Source of the DNA: Bog-473 sp963755375
Lineage (GTDB): Bacteria > Actinomycetota > Acidimicrobiia > Acidimicrobiales > RAAP-2
Direction of reading: 5' to 3'
NCBI GenBank assembly: GCA_963755375.1
Contig: CAVWKG010000016.1
Coordinates: 1,240,001-1,304,000 of the forward strand
Length of the DNA: 64,000 nt
The number at the start of each line of letters is the position of its first letter. Position 1 is the stretch's first letter. Below are positions 61,931-64,000 of this stretch, in pieces. The position numbers were made by a program, and so were the translations under genes. The notes under the pieces were generated by a model. The model saw only the letters and a list, made by a program, of their open reading frames with translations. It did not search any database and had not been told where the DNA came from.

Positions 61931-63349
61931 TCAGATACCGCTTTCCGCGGTAGTAGTGCCCGATGAGATTGCTTCGACCAGGGCCTGATGGTCACGCTCG
62001 TTCTGCATGGCGTACGACCGAGCGAAATCGGCCAGGGCATGGTCGAAGACGTCACTCGCGCCGAGATAGGCGCCGATAGCGGTGGCGCTGCCGGACCACG
62101 CGTGGGCCCGAGCTAGTGTCCAGGCGCAGATGCTGGCGTAGATCTCCAAGATCTCTGGGTCCATCGATTCAACAGAGGCGGACGCCTTCCAGTCCCACAG
62201 CTGGCGAACATAGAAGTCCCGGTGCCCGCCGTCCGGCAGGTCGAGTCGTTGCCACCCTAAGAAGATGTCGCTCGACGCCTGCATGAGTCGCTGGCCCTCG
62301 ACGACCCTTTGCCCGTGGTTCGACACGATGCTCTTAGAGGTGAACCGCTCCAGCACCGATTCCTCAGCTTCTTTCACTTGGAGGAAGAAGACATCGTCCG
62401 CGTCCTCCCCAACGAAGAGTGCCACCCAACACCGGGTGCCGACGCTGCCGACACCGACCACCTTGCGGGCCAGTGCGACGTACCGGTACTGGCTCAACAG
62501 ATGCCGTCGATCCGGAGACAGCGTTGCCCGGTAGGAGCCGAGGGCGCCTTCGATCGCTCGCTCGACCTCTACCGCCTGGTCCGGTTCGCTGTAGACGTCC
62601 TCCACCGGCACGAGCAGCGGAGGATCGCTCAAGAATCGGGGCAAGCCCTTGCTGACCGTCGTCAGTTTGTCCCTTGCTTTCAAACGGTCCTTCGATTCGG
62701 CCTTGACCGCGGCGCGTTGAAAATTCTTGACCGCCTTCGTCCCCGCCTTCGAACCCCACATTTCCAAAATGGCAGGGATATCGAGGCGTGCGTACCAAGT
62801 GTCGAGCTTGGTGGTACGAGAGAACGACCTGATCGTCTGTCGATAGGTGCGAACACCACGAACGACAATGTCTCGCAAACGTCGGTCGGGATACCCCAGT
62901 TCTCGGCCCGCGACCTCCAAGCTGGTGGCGAGCCTCTTCACATCCCATTCGAATGGGCCGACAGCGGTTTCGTCGAAGTCGTTGATGTCGAAGACCAGAT
63001 CACGCTCGGGCGATGCAAAGCCGCCGAAGTTCGCCAAATGAGCATCGCCACACAGCTGGACATTGAGGCCTGTCTTTGGACCAGTGGACAAGTCCGCGGC
63101 CATGGGCAGTGCGGCTCCTCGGTAAAAGGCGAAAGCTGAGGCAGCCATGCGGCCGTGTCGGATCGGTACAAGCTCAGGTACGCGCGAGCCCTCTTGGCCG
63201 ACCAGAAGGCTCAATGGTTCGGACGTGCGCGAGCTGGCGCTCCAGTCTCCTTGGCTTTCCCTGGGAGAACGCCTGCGAGCCGCCTTCCCCTGATCGACAT
63301 GCTGTGTCCGGCTCAGCGGCCGGGACTTTCCACTTGAAGGTTTATTCAT
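61931..63349 (-). CDS. DUF2252 family protein
   Basis: A 472-aa protein matching DUF2252: RHGRMAASAFAFYRGAALPMAADL, LNVQLCGDAHLANFGGFASPERDLVFDINDFDETAVGPFEWDVKRLATS, QYRYVALARKVVGVGSVGTRCWV, and WTLARAHAWSGSA near the end. CGDAHLANFG and DINDFDE recall the catalytic loops of APH-like kinases, so a phosphotransferase activity is possible. Start ATG 63349 follows AGGA. The frame extends upstream, without support. Confidence 0.87.
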   Translation of the reverse strand: MNKPSSGKSRPLSRTQHVDQGKAARRRSPRESQGDWSASSRTSEPLSLLVGQEGSRVPELVPIRHGRMAASAFAFYRGAALPMAADLSTGPKTGLNVQLCGDAHLANFGGFASPERDLVFDINDFDETAVGPFEWDVKRLATSLEVAGRELGYPDRRLRDIVVRGVRTYRQTIRSFSRTTKLDTWYARLDIPAILEMWGSKAGTKAVKNFQRAAVKAESKDRLKARDKLTTVSKGLPRFLSDPPLLVPVEDVYSEPDQAVEVERAIEGALGSYRATLSPDRRHLLSQYRYVALARKVVGVGSVGTRCWVALFVGEDADDVFFLQVKEAEESVLERFTSKSIVSNHGQRVVEGQRLMQASSDIFLGWQRLDLPDGGHRDFYVRQLWDWKASASVESMDPEILEIYASICAWTLARAHAWSGSATAIGAYLGASDVFDHALADFARSYAMQNERDHQALVEAISSGTTTAESGI

Positions 63350-63497
63350 TCCTGTTAGTCCTCGCGTTCGCCGTTGCGAGCCGTCGTAGGCACGCAATCG
63401 ATCCAGTCGTTCGGTCTCAGTCCTCGGTACAGCGAAAGGAAACCGACACTGAGCTTGATACGACAGCTCGTTGGGAGCCCGCGCAGAGGTAAGGCCG

Positions 63498-63893
63498 TCA
63501 GGCCATTACTTTCGCCTTTTGGGCCTGGAACTCCTGCTCGGTGATGACTCCCTCTTCACGGAGTTGGACCAACTTCGTCAGCTGGTCCGCCGGGTTGGCT
63601 TCCGAGCCCGCCACCTCCTGGACATAAGCGTCAAATTCCTGCTTCTGTTGCCGCGCATCCTGAGAGGCTCTTTCCTGCATTTTTCCACCCCGCGCGATCA
63701 GATAGATGAGAACGCCGAGTAGGGGCAAGCAGATCACGAGGAACACCCAGAGAGCCTTTGCGAAGCCCCCCATGTCGTGACTCCGGAAGATGTCTCCGAA
63801 GACAACGACGAGAAGCCAAATCCAGACCACGAACCCGAAAAACAGGAGCATTGTCCAAAAGAGGTTCAGGAGCGGATACGTATACGCCAGCAT
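63498..63893 (-). CDS. PLDc_N membrane protein with SHOCT domain
   Basis: A 131-aa protein. Residues 1-70: two membrane spans of the PLDc_N type (LFWTMLLFFGFVVWIWLLVVVFGD, LWVFLVICLPLLGVLIYLIARG), then a charged linker, and residues 100-131 a SHOCT domain (DQLTKLVQLREEGVITEQEFQAQKAKVM). A paralogue of the protein at 58022 with the same palindrome upstream. SHOCT domains help oligomer formation. Confidence 0.87.
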   Translation of the reverse strand: MLAYTYPLLNLFWTMLLFFGFVVWIWLLVVVFGDIFRSHDMGGFAKALWVFLVICLPLLGVLIYLIARGGKMQERASQDARQQKQEFDAYVQEVAGSEANPADQLTKLVQLREEGVITEQEFQAQKAKVMA

Positions 63894-63960
63894 TCATCCT
63901 CCTAAGTGACCGAACTGTGGTCGGGCAAATCTCAGTATGTCGTCGGGTTGCTGGTGAGTC

Positions 63961-63980
63961 ATCACCCCGTGAGGGGTGAT
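63961..63980. promoter_or_regulatory. Palindrome upstream of the PLDc_N-SHOCT gene
   Basis: ATCACCCC-GTGA-GGGGTGAT, 68 bases before the start at 63893. Same arms and nearly the same distance as at 58313. Confidence 0.65.
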
Positions 63981-64000
63981 TCATCAAGCGGCTCGGAAGC

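Overview
The window reads as chromosomal DNA of a high-GC actinobacterium. Signs of this are F420-type flavin enzymes, Ddn-like nitroreductases, actinobacterial lipoprotein signals, a sulfolipid-addressing-type membrane protein and GTG/TTG starts. My best guess, by inference only, is the Acidimicrobiia or a near relative. There is no rRNA operon and no CRISPR array.

Left flank (1-17.0 kb). Housekeeping and accessory genes: a secreted protein cut by the window edge, a methyltransferase, a frameshifted thioesterase, GNAT and GH20 glycosidase, an acyltransferase-3 membrane protein, a 43-aa zinc-ribbon protein and an F420-dependent oxidoreductase. A lower-GC patch (about 7.57-9.30 kb) holds a beta-helix lipoprotein spliced onto the 3' end of an acyl-CoA synthetase gene. 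A DUF35 protein/thiolase pair, a VOC protein, acetyl-CoA synthetase, a DUF985 cupin, an acyl-CoA dehydrogenase and tRNA-Lys(CTT) follow.

Island (17.04-53.33 kb). A 51-bp perfect direct repeat, made of the 3' part of tRNA-Lys plus 5 bases, bounds about 36.3 kb: an integrative element in the tRNA-Lys gene. Next to the tRNA lies a tyrosine recombinase whose 5' end is cut, exactly in frame, by an ISL3-type insertion sequence with a flanking direct repeat. The cargo is catabolic: a Baeyer-Villiger-type monooxygenase, amidohydrolases, a di-iron hydrolase, an epoxide hydrolase, a secreted alpha/beta hydrolase, two branched-chain-type solute-binding proteins, a sulfatase, acyl-CoA synthetase, a thiolase-like/DUF35 pair, a family III CoA-transferase, P450 with ferredoxin, several SDRs, aldehyde dehydrogenase, a TauD-type dioxygenase and a Rieske oxygenase, with three TetR regulators beside palindromic operators. 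Together they look like a pathway that imports, desulfates, oxygenates, ring-opens, CoA-activates and carbon-carbon cleaves an isoprenoid- or steroid-like compound; the substrate is not determined by the sequence.

Right flank (53.3-64 kb). Membrane and envelope functions: a SfLAP-like protein, a large arylsulfatase, a Thr/Pro-rich lipoprotein, two PLDc_N small membrane proteins that share an upstream palindrome, a YihY/BrkB protein, a K+-channel-type pore, a ClC chloride channel and a DUF2252 protein.

Data quality. Many genes at 1.0-4.5 kb and 34.3-47.7 kb are whole proteins split by one-base shifts. This is either indel error in the assembly or true decay. I marked these genes as pseudogenes but described the complete protein each would make.
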